Part shown: one piece after another, positions 35,483 to 43,820 of the stretch
Layout of the letters: each line of letters begins with the position of its first letter
Position numbering within the stretch: position 1 is the stretch's first letter
NCBI RefSeq assembly: GCF_010550605.1
Contig: NZ_JAAGNI010000312.1
Location: 1 to 54,066, forward strand
Length of the DNA stretch: 54,066 nt
Direction of reading: 5' to 3'
Source: Streptomyces sp. SID9727
GTDB taxonomy: Bacteria; Actinomycetota; Actinomycetes; Streptomycetales; Streptomycetaceae
Translations under genes and position numbers: made by a program
Notes under the pieces: model-generated
The model's database searches: none
What the model was told of the DNA's origin: nothing
Seen by the model: only the letters and a program-made list of their open reading frames with translations

Positions 35483-36517
35483 TCAGCCGCCGGCGGGCGC
35501 CCGCACGCTCTCCCGGCGGACGAGCTCCGGGGTGATGACGGGCTGCGCGCCCTTCGTCTCGGCACCGTTCATCAGGCCGAGCAGGAGGTCGAGCGTCGTG
35601 GTGGCGACCGCGCCGAAGTCCTGGCGCACGGTGGTCAGCGGCGGCGAGTAGAACGCCGACTCGGGCACGTCGTCGAACCCGATGATGCTCACCTGGTCCG
35701 GGACCGAACGCCCCCGCTCGGTCATGGCGCGCAGGGCGCCGAGGGCCTGGTGGTCGTTGGCCGCGAAGACCGCGGTGACCTCGGGCATCCTGGCCAGCAT
35801 CTGCCCCGCCCGGTACCCGGACGCGGCGGACCAGTCGCCCGTGCTGACCGGAGGCACCTCCGCCCCGGCCTCCTGCAGCGCCCGGCGCCAGCCGCGGATG
35901 CGGCCCGCCGCGTCGAACCAGTCCGGCGGGCCCGAGATGTGCCACACCGTCTCGTGGCCCGCCTCCAGCAGGTGCTTCGTGGCCTCGTAGGCGCCCTGCT
36001 CCTGGTCCACGGACACCATCGGCGCCCCGCGCTCGGGGTCGCCGTCGACGGTGACCAGGGGCACCTCGGCGGGCACCCCGGCCAGCGCGGCGTCGGCCGA
36101 GGCGGTGGGCGCGATGACCACGATCCCGGCCACGCGCTCGTCGCGGTGGCGCTCGACGGCGGCGGTGATCGAGGACTGCCCCAGCTCGGGCACCCGGTGC
36201 ACGCTGACCGCGAAGCCCTGGCGGGCGGCGGCGATCTCGAACGCGGCCAGGAGCGAGGAGGGTCCGTACAGCGTGGAGTTCTGGGCGATCACGCCGATCA
36301 GCTGCGAGCGCCCCGTCACCAGGGCGCGCGCGGCACGGTTGGGCCGGTAGCCCAGCTCCTTCACCGCGGCGAGCACCCGCAGCCGGGTCTGCTCGCGCAC
36401 GTTGGGGTGGCTGTTGAGTACCCGGGACACCGTCTGATGCGACACGCCCGCGAGCCGCGCGACATCGGTCATCGCCGGTACCCGCACCACCGGACTCGTC
36501 GCCGTGGCGTCCTCCAC
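35483..36517 (-). CDS. araR: LacI-family regulator of the arabinose locus
   Basis: A 344-residue LacI/GalR repressor. HTH at about residues 12-35 (MTDVARLAGVSHQTVSRVLN), hinge R-A-A-R-A-L-V-T-G-R-S-Q, then the periplasmic-binding-like sensor (IGVIAQNSTLYGPSSLLAAF, then V-F-A-A-N-D-H-Q-A-L-G-A-L-R). Its location between araBAD and the second importer, and a shared operator at five promoters including its own, make it the predicted repressor of the whole locus, with L-arabinose or a derivative as inducer. The name is by context, not by sequence alone. The GTG at 36517 has ideal spacing from AGGAGG; the ATG at 36523 lies too close to it. Confidence 0.9.
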   Translation of the reverse strand: MEDATATSPVVRVPAMTDVARLAGVSHQTVSRVLNSHPNVREQTRLRVLAAVKELGYRPNRAARALVTGRSQLIGVIAQNSTLYGPSSLLAAFEIAAARQGFAVSVHRVPELGQSSITAAVERHRDERVAGIVVIAPTASADAALAGVPAEVPLVTVDGDPERGAPMVSVDQEQGAYEATKHLLEAGHETVWHISGPPDWFDAAGRIRGWRRALQEAGAEVPPVSTGDWSAASGYRAGQMLARMPEVTAVFAANDHQALGALRAMTERGRSVPDQVSIIGFDDVPESAFYSPPLTTVRQDFGAVATTTLDLLLGLMNGAETKGAQPVITPELVRRESVRAPAGG

Positions 36518-36583
36518 ACCCATCTCCTCCTGACGGTGACCGCCCCGCCCCGCTTGTCGGCGGGGGCCGCGGGTGATCCGCAA

Positions 36584-36593
36584 TGAACGTTCA
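36584..36593. promoter_or_regulatory. Second palindrome in the araR leader
   Basis: TGAACGTTCA is a perfect 10-bp palindrome with the central CG typical of LacI-family operators, but it differs from the arabinose operator core. It lies 67 bases before the araR start, within the predicted leader, where a bound protein could block elongation. Which regulator binds is unknown. Confidence 0.4.
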
Positions 36594-36675
36594 ATCTACG
36601 CCCGGCCAAGGTACGGCCCCCGCGGCGCGGGCTCCACCGCCCCCCGGAGGCCGGTCCTCAGCCGCCGGCCCCCTC

Positions 36676-36704
36676 ATAGTGAGCGTTAACAGTCTCGTCC
36701 ACAA
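36676..36704 (-). promoter_or_regulatory. araR promoter with LacI-type operator
   Basis: On the minus strand: TTGTGG (36704-36699), 17-bp spacer, CACTAT (36681-36676). The operator core (plus strand GTGAGCGTTAAC, 36679-36690) overlaps the -10. The arrangement matches the other promoters of the locus and predicts autoregulation, with a leader of about 150 bases. Confidence 0.7.
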
Positions 36705-36743
36705 CAAGTGCGCGCCGATGCCGAATTGTGGTTCCCCCAGGGG

Positions 36744-36772
36744 TTGACGCGGTAAATGTTAGCGCTCACTGT
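36744..36772 (+). promoter_or_regulatory. Promoter and LacI-type operator of the YtfQ-type importer operon
   Basis: TTGACG (36744-36749), 17-bp spacer, CACTGT (36767-36772). The operator GTTAGCGCTCAC (36758-36769) overlaps the -10. Its centre is 79 bp from the araR operator, so the two divergent promoters could be controlled jointly. Confidence 0.75.
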
Positions 36773-36841
36773 TGACGCCCGTGGCCCCCGATCGCAGAGG
36801 TCGGCGGCAGGGACGCACGGTTCACGATGGAGGACGACGCT

Positions 36842-37810
36842 GTGTTCAAGAAAATTGCCATGGTCGGCTGCGCGCTGGCGCTGGCCACGCTGACAGCCTG
36901 CGGGAGCGGCGACGGCGGCGGGTCCAAGTCGTCCGGCGGCGGCAAGCTGGTCATGGGCTTCGCCCAGGTGGGCGCGGAGAGCGGCTGGCGCACCGCCAAC
37001 ACCAAGTCGGTACGGGAGTCGGCCAAGAGCGCCGGCATCGAGCTGAAGTTCTCCGACGCGCAGCAGAAGCAGGAGAACCAGATCAAGGCCATCCGCTCCT
37101 ACATCCAGCAGAAGGTCGACGTGATCGCCTTCAGCCCGGTGGTGGAGACGGGCTGGGACGCCGTCCTGCTGGAGGCCAAGCGCGCGAAGATCCCGGTGAT
37201 CCTCACCGACCGCGCCGTCGACTCCGAGGACACCTCCCTCTACAAGACGTTCCTCGGCTCCGACTTCGTCGAGGAGGGCCGCAAGGCGGGCACGTGGCTG
37301 ACCGAGAACGCGAACGGTCCGGCCAAGGTCGCGGAGATCCAGGGCACCACCGGCGCCGCCCCGGCCATCGACCGGCAGAAGGGCTTCAAGGAGGCCATCG
37401 CCGGAAAGTCCGACATCAAGATCGTGGCCTCGCAGAGCGGTGACTTCACCCGGGCGGGCGGCAAGCAGGTCATGGAGGCACTGCTGAAGTCGCACCCCGA
37501 CATCAACGTCGTGTACTCCCACAACGACGACATGGGCCTCGGCGCCATCGAGGCGATCAAGGCGGCCGGCAAGAAGCCCGGCACCGACATCAAGATCATC
37601 ACCGTGGACGCGGTCAAGGCCGGCATGCAGGCCCTCGCGGACGGCGAGATCAACTACATCGTGGAGTGCAACCCCCTCCTCGGCGACCAGCTGATGGACC
37701 TGGCCAAGAAGGTCGTCAAGGGCGAGAAGGTCCCGGAGCGCGTCGTCACCGAGGAGACCGCCTTCACCTCGGAGCAGGCGGCGAAGGTCCTCAAGGACCG
37801 GAAGTACTGA
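36842..37810 (+). CDS. ytfQ: YtfQ-type sugar-binding lipoprotein
   Basis: A 322-residue lipoprotein: signal peptide with lipobox L-T-A-C (Cys20), then a type I binding fold. It closely follows the E. coli galactofuranose receptor YtfQ as I recall it: MGFAQVGAESGWRTANTKSV, DAQQKQENQIKAIRSYIQQK, AFSPVVETGWDAVLLEAKRA, IQGTTGAAPAIDRQKGFKEA, SQSGDFTRAGGKQVMEALLK, Y-S-H-N-D-D-M-G-L-G-A-I-E-A-I-K. YtfQ prefers furanose rings, so in this locus L-arabinofuranose is an attractive ligand (inference). The GTG start is eight bases after GGAGG (36829-36833). It heads a four-gene importer operon. Confidence 0.92.
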   Translation: MFKKIAMVGCALALATLTACGSGDGGGSKSSGGGKLVMGFAQVGAESGWRTANTKSVRESAKSAGIELKFSDAQQKQENQIKAIRSYIQQKVDVIAFSPVVETGWDAVLLEAKRAKIPVILTDRAVDSEDTSLYKTFLGSDFVEEGRKAGTWLTENANGPAKVAEIQGTTGAAPAIDRQKGFKEAIAGKSDIKIVASQSGDFTRAGGKQVMEALLKSHPDINVVYSHNDDMGLGAIEAIKAAGKKPGTDIKIITVDAVKAGMQALADGEINYIVECNPLLGDQLMDLAKKVVKGEKVPERVVTEETAFTSEQAAKVLKDRKY

Positions 37811-37818
37811 CAGGCGCC

Positions 37819-37852
37819 GCGGCCCCGCCACCGGGACGGGTGGCGGGGCCGC
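37819..37852 (+). terminator. Intra-operon hairpin between binding-protein and ATPase genes
   Basis: GCGGCCCCGCCACC (37819-37832) and GGTGGCGGGGCCGC (37839-37852) form a perfect 14-bp stem with a six-base loop, nine bases after the binding-protein stop. It is followed by TCCCCCCTT, not a T tract. In this position it probably acts as an attenuator or 3' mRNA stabiliser, giving more binding protein than ATPase. Confidence 0.7.
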
Positions 37853-37877
37853 TCCCCCCTTGACGAAAGCACGGGTC

Positions 37878-39425
37878 ATGACCGATTCCCCAGCGGCCGG
37901 CGCCAGCCCGGTCGTCGACATGCGCGGTATCACCGTCGAGTTCGCCGGCGTCAAGGCGCTCGCCGGCGTCGACTTCCGCCTGTTCCCCGGTGAGGTGCAC
38001 GCACTCATGGGTGAGAACGGCGCGGGCAAGTCCACCCTGATCAAAGCCCTCACCGGGGTCCACCGGCCGGTGGCCGGCACCATCCGGCTGAACGACGAGC
38101 CGGTCGAGTTCACCACCCCCGGCCAGGCCCAGGACGCCGGGATCAGCACCGTCTACCAGGAGGTCAACCTCTGCCCGAACCTGTCGGTGGCCGAGAACAT
38201 CCTGCTCGGCCACGAACCGCGCAGACTGGGCGCCATCGACGGCCGGGCCATGCGGGCCCGCGCCGCCGGACTCCTGGCCCGGATCGGTCTGACCATCGAT
38301 CCCGGCTCCGTACTGAGCAGCCATTCCATCGCCGTGCAGCAACTGGTGGCGATAGCCAGGGCGCTGGTCGTGGACGCCCGGGTGCTCGTGCTGGACGAGC
38401 CGACCTCCAGCCTCGACAGCGACGAGGTCGAGGAGCTGTTCCGCATCGTGCGCGTGCTGCGGGACGAGGGCGTGGCGATCCTCTTCGTCTCGCACTTCCT
38501 GGACCAGGTCTACGAGCTGTCGGACCGGATGACCGTGCTGCGCAACGGCACGCTGGTGGGGGAGTACCTGCCGCAGGACCTCGATCGCATGGCGCTGGTG
38601 TCGGCGATGCTGGGCCGTGAGCTCGGCGTGCTGTCCGAGGTCGAGCGCCGCTCGGAGGAACGGGCACCGGGCAGCGCCCCGGTCCTGGTCGCCCGCGGCC
38701 TCGGCCGGGCCGGCGCGATCGAGCCGTTCGACCTGGACATCCACGAGGGCGAGGTCGTCGGCCTCGCCGGGCTGCTGGGGTCCGGCCGGACCGAACTCGC
38801 GCGGCTGCTGTGCGGCGCCGACCGCGCCGACAAGGGCACCCTCGCGGTGGACGGCGAGACGGTACGGGTCCGGGGGCCGCGGTCCCTCATCGCGAAGGGG
38901 ATCGCCTTCTGCTCCGAGGACCGCAAGGCGGAAGGCGTCGTCGCCGATCTGAGCGTCCGCGACAACCTGATCCTCGCCACCCAGGCGTCCCGGGGCTGGG
39001 CGCGGCCGGTGCCCCGGCGCACCGCCGAGGCGATGGTGGCCGAGTACATCGAGCGGCTGGACATCCGCCCGGCCGACCCCGACGCCGTGATGGGCAACCT
39101 CTCCGGCGGCAACCAGCAGAAGGTGCTGCTGGCCCGGTGGCTGGTGACCCGGCCCCGGCTCCTCATCCTGGACGAGCCCACCCGGGGCATCGACGTCGGG
39201 GCCAAGGCACAGATTCAGAAGGTGGTCGCCGAACTGGCGGCCGAGGGCATGGCGGTGCTGTTCATCTCCGCCGAACTGGAGGAGGTGGTACGGGTGTCCG
39301 ACCGGGTCGTGGTCCTGCGGGACCGGCACAAGGTGGCCGAACTGTCCGGCGGTGACGTCTCCGTGGACGCCGTCATGTCGGCCATCGCGGCCGACGCCCA
39401 CGCGGAAGCGGCGGTGGCCTCGTGA
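37878..39425 (+). CDS. ytfR: YtfR-type sugar ABC transporter ATP-binding protein
   Basis: A 515-residue CUT2 ATPase with two fused domains. Domain 1: Walker [10 protein letters not shown] (45-53), V-Y-Q-E-V-N-L-C-P-N-L-S-V-A-E-N and Walker B VLVLDEPTSSLDSDEV. Domain 2: degenerate GLAGLLGSGRTELARLLCGA, signature [11 protein letters not shown], Walker [17 protein letters not shown]. The V-Y-Q-E-V-N-L-C-P-N pattern is typical of the YtfR branch. It energises the two permeases that follow. The ATG at 37878 is chosen; a TTG at 37860 is in frame. Its stop overlaps the next GTG. Confidence 0.93.
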   Translation: MTDSPAAGASPVVDMRGITVEFAGVKALAGVDFRLFPGEVHALMGENGAGKSTLIKALTGVHRPVAGTIRLNDEPVEFTTPGQAQDAGISTVYQEVNLCPNLSVAENILLGHEPRRLGAIDGRAMRARAAGLLARIGLTIDPGSVLSSHSIAVQQLVAIARALVVDARVLVLDEPTSSLDSDEVEELFRIVRVLRDEGVAILFVSHFLDQVYELSDRMTVLRNGTLVGEYLPQDLDRMALVSAMLGRELGVLSEVERRSEERAPGSAPVLVARGLGRAGAIEPFDLDIHEGEVVGLAGLLGSGRTELARLLCGADRADKGTLAVDGETVRVRGPRSLIAKGIAFCSEDRKAEGVVADLSVRDNLILATQASRGWARPVPRRTAEAMVAEYIERLDIRPADPDAVMGNLSGGNQQKVLLARWLVTRPRLLILDEPTRGIDVGAKAQIQKVVAELAAEGMAVLFISAELEEVVRVSDRVVVLRDRHKVAELSGGDVSVDAVMSAIAADAHAEAAVAS

Positions 39426-40425
39426 TCCGCGGACGTCTGCTCTGGCCGCTCGTCGCACTGGCCGGCCTGCTCCTGCTCAACGTCTTCTTCACGCACTCCT
39501 TCTTCGCGCTGCGCATCCAGGACGGCCACCTGTACGGCAGCCTGGTGGACATCCTCCGCAACGGCGCCCCGACCATGCTCATCGCCGTGGGCATGACCCT
39601 GGTCATCGCCACCCGGGGCATCGACCTGTCCGTGGGCGCGGTCGCCGCGATCGCCGGAGCGATCGGCTGCACCTGGATCGCCGACGGCGGAGACGTGCCG
39701 ACCGCGATCCTCGTCGCCCTGGCCGTATGCGTGCTGCTCGGTCTGTGGAACGGCTTCCTGGTCTCCGTGCTCGGCATCCAGCCGATCATCGCGACCCTCG
39801 TCCTGATGACGGCCGGACGCGGTGGCGCGATGCTGCTCACGGAAGGCCAGATCGTCACCGTCGACAGCTCCGCGTACCGGCAGATCGGGGCCGGCTTCCT
39901 CGTCCTGCCGATCGCCATCCTGATCAGCCTCGCGGTCCTCGGCGGCGTCGCCCTGCTGACCCGTCGCACGGCCCTCGGCATGCTGATCGAGGCGGTGGGC
40001 GCCAACCCCGAGGCCAGCAAGCTCGCCGGGGTCCGCTCCCGCACGATCACCTGGACCGTGTACGTCTTCGCCGCGTTCTGCGCCGGTGTGGCCGGACTGA
40101 TGATCAGCTCCAACGTCAGCGCCGCCGACGCCAACAACGCAGGTCTGTGGATCGAGATGGACGCCATCCTCGCGGTCGTCATCGGCGGCACCTCGCTCGC
40201 CGGCGGCCGCTACTCGCTGGGCGGCACCCTCGTCGGAGCGCTCGTCATCCAGACGCTGACGACGACCGTCTACTCCATCGGCGTGCCCACCAACGTCACC
40301 CTGCTGTTCAAGGCGGTCGTGGTGATCGCCGTGTGCCTGCTGCAGTCCCCGCGCACCGCGCGGCTCATCGGCGGCCGGCGCAAGCCCCCCGTAACCGCAC
40401 CCCAGACCCAGAAGGTGGCCGCCGG

Positions 40426-40429
<4 letters not shown>
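39422..40429 (+). CDS. ytfT: YtfT-type sugar ABC transporter permease
   Basis: A 335-residue CUT2 permease with eight to ten membrane helices. Key parts: GAPTMLIAVGMTLVIATRGI, then D-L-S-V-G-A-V-A-A-I-A-G-A-I-G, SVLGIQPIIATLVLMTAGRG, G-M-L-I-E-A-V-G-A-N-P-E-A-S-K-L-A-G-V. The R-G-I-D-L-S-V-G-A-V loop is the permease signature contacting the ATPase. The GTG start overlaps the ATPase stop (GTGA). Two different permeases in tandem, rather than one homodimeric permease, are the distinguishing mark of YtfQRT-YjfF systems. Confidence 0.92.
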
Positions 40430-41409
<980 letters not shown>

Positions 41410-41453
41410 CCGGTGCCGCCGCGCCGCCCCGGTCGGACGCCCCGAGCGGCGAG

Positions 41454-41483
41454 GTGCTCCTGCCCCGGGCGGGGCAGGAGCAC
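41454..41483. terminator. Bidirectional terminator after the YtfQRT-YjfF operon
   Basis: GTGCTCCTGCCCC (41454-41466) and GGGGCAGGAGCAC (41471-41483) form a perfect 13-bp stem with a four-base loop, between the permease stop and the stop of the convergent metalloprotease gene. No T tract. Confidence 0.8.
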
Positions 41484-41502
41484 AGGTGGTGAGCGGTTCC
41501 GG

Positions 41503-43641
41503 TCAGCCGATGGCGATCTCGTCGACCAGGAAGATGGTCGACAGGTAGGTGTCCTCGGTGCCGGCGAACTCCAGCTTCACCGTCCGGCCCTTGTAGGCGG
41601 ACAGGTCGACGGTCCGCTGGACGTAGCCCGCGCTCGCGTTCGCGTTGGAGTAGGTGGCCAGCGTGGTGCCGTCGACCCTGACCCTGAGGGTGTCGTAGGC
41701 GACGGAGCCCAACTCCTGGGTGCTGACCTTCAGCCAGAACGTGAGCTTCGGGGTGCCGGTGGAGGGAACCGCGACGTCCGACTGGGAGAGGGACTCGATG
41801 GCGTTGGTGCCGTAGCCCATCATCCAGGCGTAGTGGGAGCCGCCGCGCGCGGACTGCAGAGTCGAGGCGGTGATGATGTCGTCGCTCTGGGTCCAGCCGC
41901 TGGTGCCCTGCTCGAAGCCGCCGTTGGCCAGCGCGTTCCCGTTGGGAGGGGTGGGGGTGGGCGTGGGCGTGGGCGTGCCGGTCCCGGGGTCGGGCAGCGC
42001 GGTACCGACGCTGACAGCCGCCCATGCCTTGGAGACGAGGTACCGCTCCTGCGAGTCGGCACCGTACAGGTCGGCGGCGGCCTGCAGGGTGGCGGTGCGG
42101 GCGCCGGCGTAGTTGGTGGTGGACGTCATGTAGGTGGACAGCGCGCGGTACCAGACGGCGGCGGCCTTCTCCTTGCCGATGCCCGTGAAGGTGTCGTTGT
42201 TGCAGGTGGTTCCGTTGTGCGAGCGTCCTCCGATGGTCTTCGCCCCGGTGCCCTCGGCGGCCAGGTAGAAGAAGTGGTTGCCGATGCCGGAGGAGTAGTG
42301 GACGTCGGCCGAACCGGCACCGGAGGTCCAGCAGGACAGCGAGGCGCCGTCGGTGGAGGGGTTGTCCATCCGGCGCATGTATCCGCCCGACATGTTGAGC
42401 TTCTCGCCGATGTAGTAGTCGCCCGGATCGCCGGAGTTCCCGGCGTAGAACTCGACCATGGTGCCGAAGATGTCGCTGGTGGCCTCGTTGAGACCACCCG
42501 ACTCACCGGAGTAGTTGAGGTTGGCCGTGGCGGCGGTCACGCCGTGGCTCATCTCGTGGCCGGCCACGTCGAGCGCGGTGACCGGGGTGCTGCCGTTCTG
42601 CGAGGAGCCGTCGCCGAAGAACATGCAGAAGCAGTCGTCGTCGTAGAACGCGTTCAGCAGACCGGTGTCCACGTGCACGTAGGCGGGGGCTCCGCGTCCG
42701 TCGTTGCGGATGCCGGAGCGGTTGAAGGAGCTCTTGTAGTAGTCCCAGGTCTTCGCCAGGCCGTAGGAGGCGTCCACGGCGGCGCTCTCACGGCTGGACG
42801 TGGTGCCGTTGCCCCAGGAGTTGGTGGCCTTGGAGAAGGTCCGGGCGTTCTGCTTCGGGTTCGTCTGCGGGCTGTTGTACGAGTCGTAGACGATCGTGCC
42901 GCCGTGCGCGGGGTCGGTGAGGGTGTAGGTGCTGCCGGACTGGGTGGTGTCGAGGGAGACCTGGCCCGCGGTGACGCCGTTGCCGGTGCCCGTGGTGCTC
43001 TGGCGCAGCTCGTACTGGGCCAGCGGAGCGCCGCTGGTGGCGTCGACGATCACCGCCTCCCGGGACGCCGGACCGGTCTCGCCCGCACCGGTGACCGTCG
43101 ACCGATAGGCGAGGACGGGCACCTTGCCGACCGCGTACACCACGAGGGTGCTGGTGTCCGCGCCCTTGGACTTCGGGTTCTTCACGTGCTTGGCGTGCTT
43201 CACGGCCGCGGCCGAGGCGGCGGCCGCCGTCAGTTTCGGTGAGGTGCCGGGGACCCGGACCGGACCCCGGTGCGCCAGGTCCGAGCCGGTGATTCTGCCG
43301 TCCGCGGTGAGGTGGACCACCAGGTCGCCGCCTATCACGGACAGACCCTTGTAGGTGCGGTCGTAGCGCACGTGCCGGGCGCCGTCGGTGTCGAGCAGTA
43401 CGTCCTTGGCCACCAGGTGCTCGGCGGAGCCAAGGCCGAGCTCGCGGGCGGTGGCGGCGGCATTCCGGTCGGCCGTGCGTATCGCCTCGTCGCGCGACTC
43501 GGCCGACATCGCCCGGAATCCGGCACCGGGGCGGGCGGCGGAGCTGTCGGCGGCCGCGGTGGACTGGGTGGCCAACAGGTTCACCGAGCCCAGGGCGAGG
43601 GCGGCCGCGACTCCGGCTGCCAGCGCGTTCTTGCGGTTCAT
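41503..43641 (-). CDS. Secreted M4 (thermolysin-like) zinc metalloprotease
   Basis: A 712-residue secreted preproenzyme. A signal peptide (MNRKNALAAGVAAALALGSV) is followed by an FTP/PepSY propeptide (about 40-210; R-Y-D-R-T-Y-K-G-L-S-V-I-G-G-D-L-V-V-H). The M4 catalytic domain has Zn ligands His362 and His366 with catalytic Glu363 in H-E-M-S-H, and the third ligand Glu386 in G-G-L-N-E-A-T-S-D. D-V-H-Y-S-S-G-I-G-N-H-F-F-Y carries the later active-site His. A Pro-Thr linker (PTPTPTPTPP) joins a C-terminal beta-sandwich domain (N-G-G-F-E-Q-G-T-S-G-W-T-Q and on), probably for substrate or surface binding. GGAAGG precedes the ATG. It is divergent from the LuxR regulator gene. Confidence 0.96.
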   Translation of the reverse strand: MNRKNALAAGVAAALALGSVNLLATQSTAAADSSAARPGAGFRAMSAESRDEAIRTADRNAAATARELGLGSAEHLVAKDVLLDTDGARHVRYDRTYKGLSVIGGDLVVHLTADGRITGSDLAHRGPVRVPGTSPKLTAAAASAAAVKHAKHVKNPKSKGADTSTLVVYAVGKVPVLAYRSTVTGAGETGPASREAVIVDATSGAPLAQYELRQSTTGTGNGVTAGQVSLDTTQSGSTYTLTDPAHGGTIVYDSYNSPQTNPKQNARTFSKATNSWGNGTTSSRESAAVDASYGLAKTWDYYKSSFNRSGIRNDGRGAPAYVHVDTGLLNAFYDDDCFCMFFGDGSSQNGSTPVTALDVAGHEMSHGVTAATANLNYSGESGGLNEATSDIFGTMVEFYAGNSGDPGDYYIGEKLNMSGGYMRRMDNPSTDGASLSCWTSGAGSADVHYSSGIGNHFFYLAAEGTGAKTIGGRSHNGTTCNNDTFTGIGKEKAAAVWYRALSTYMTSTTNYAGARTATLQAAADLYGADSQERYLVSKAWAAVSVGTALPDPGTGTPTPTPTPTPPNGNALANGGFEQGTSGWTQSDDIITASTLQSARGGSHYAWMMGYGTNAIESLSQSDVAVPSTGTPKLTFWLKVSTQELGSVAYDTLRVRVDGTTLATYSNANASAGYVQRTVDLSAYKGRTVKLEFAGTEDTYLSTIFLVDEIAIG

Positions 43642-43737
43642 CGTGATCCTTCCGCAGAGCCGTGTCGGGGAAATGCCGCAGGACGTCATCTGGGGTGCGG
43701 GGGGCGTTCGGCAGCGGTTGGCTCTGCTGTGGCCATG

Positions 43738-43784
43738 AGGCTAGGGACGGGGAAGTCGGCCGGCATCAGGGAAATCCCTTGACC
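43738..43784. promoter_or_regulatory. Divergent promoter region, protease and LuxR genes
   Basis: The 179-base gap 43642-43820 contains, on the minus strand, TAGCCT (43743-43738) as a candidate -10 for the protease gene; on the plus strand, TTGACC (43779-43784) as a candidate -35 for the regulator. Between them AGGGAAATCCCT (43768-43779) is a 5+5-bp inverted repeat. These are assigned by position only. Confidence 0.35.
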
Positions 43785-43820
43785 TGGACCGGGGCGTCCG
43801 GGCGGGCGCACCATGGCCCG

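Noticed and set aside
41940..41980. GGCGTG-like tandem repeat
   Set aside because: It simply encodes the Pro-Thr linker of the M4 protease, so it is a coding repeat rather than a separate element.
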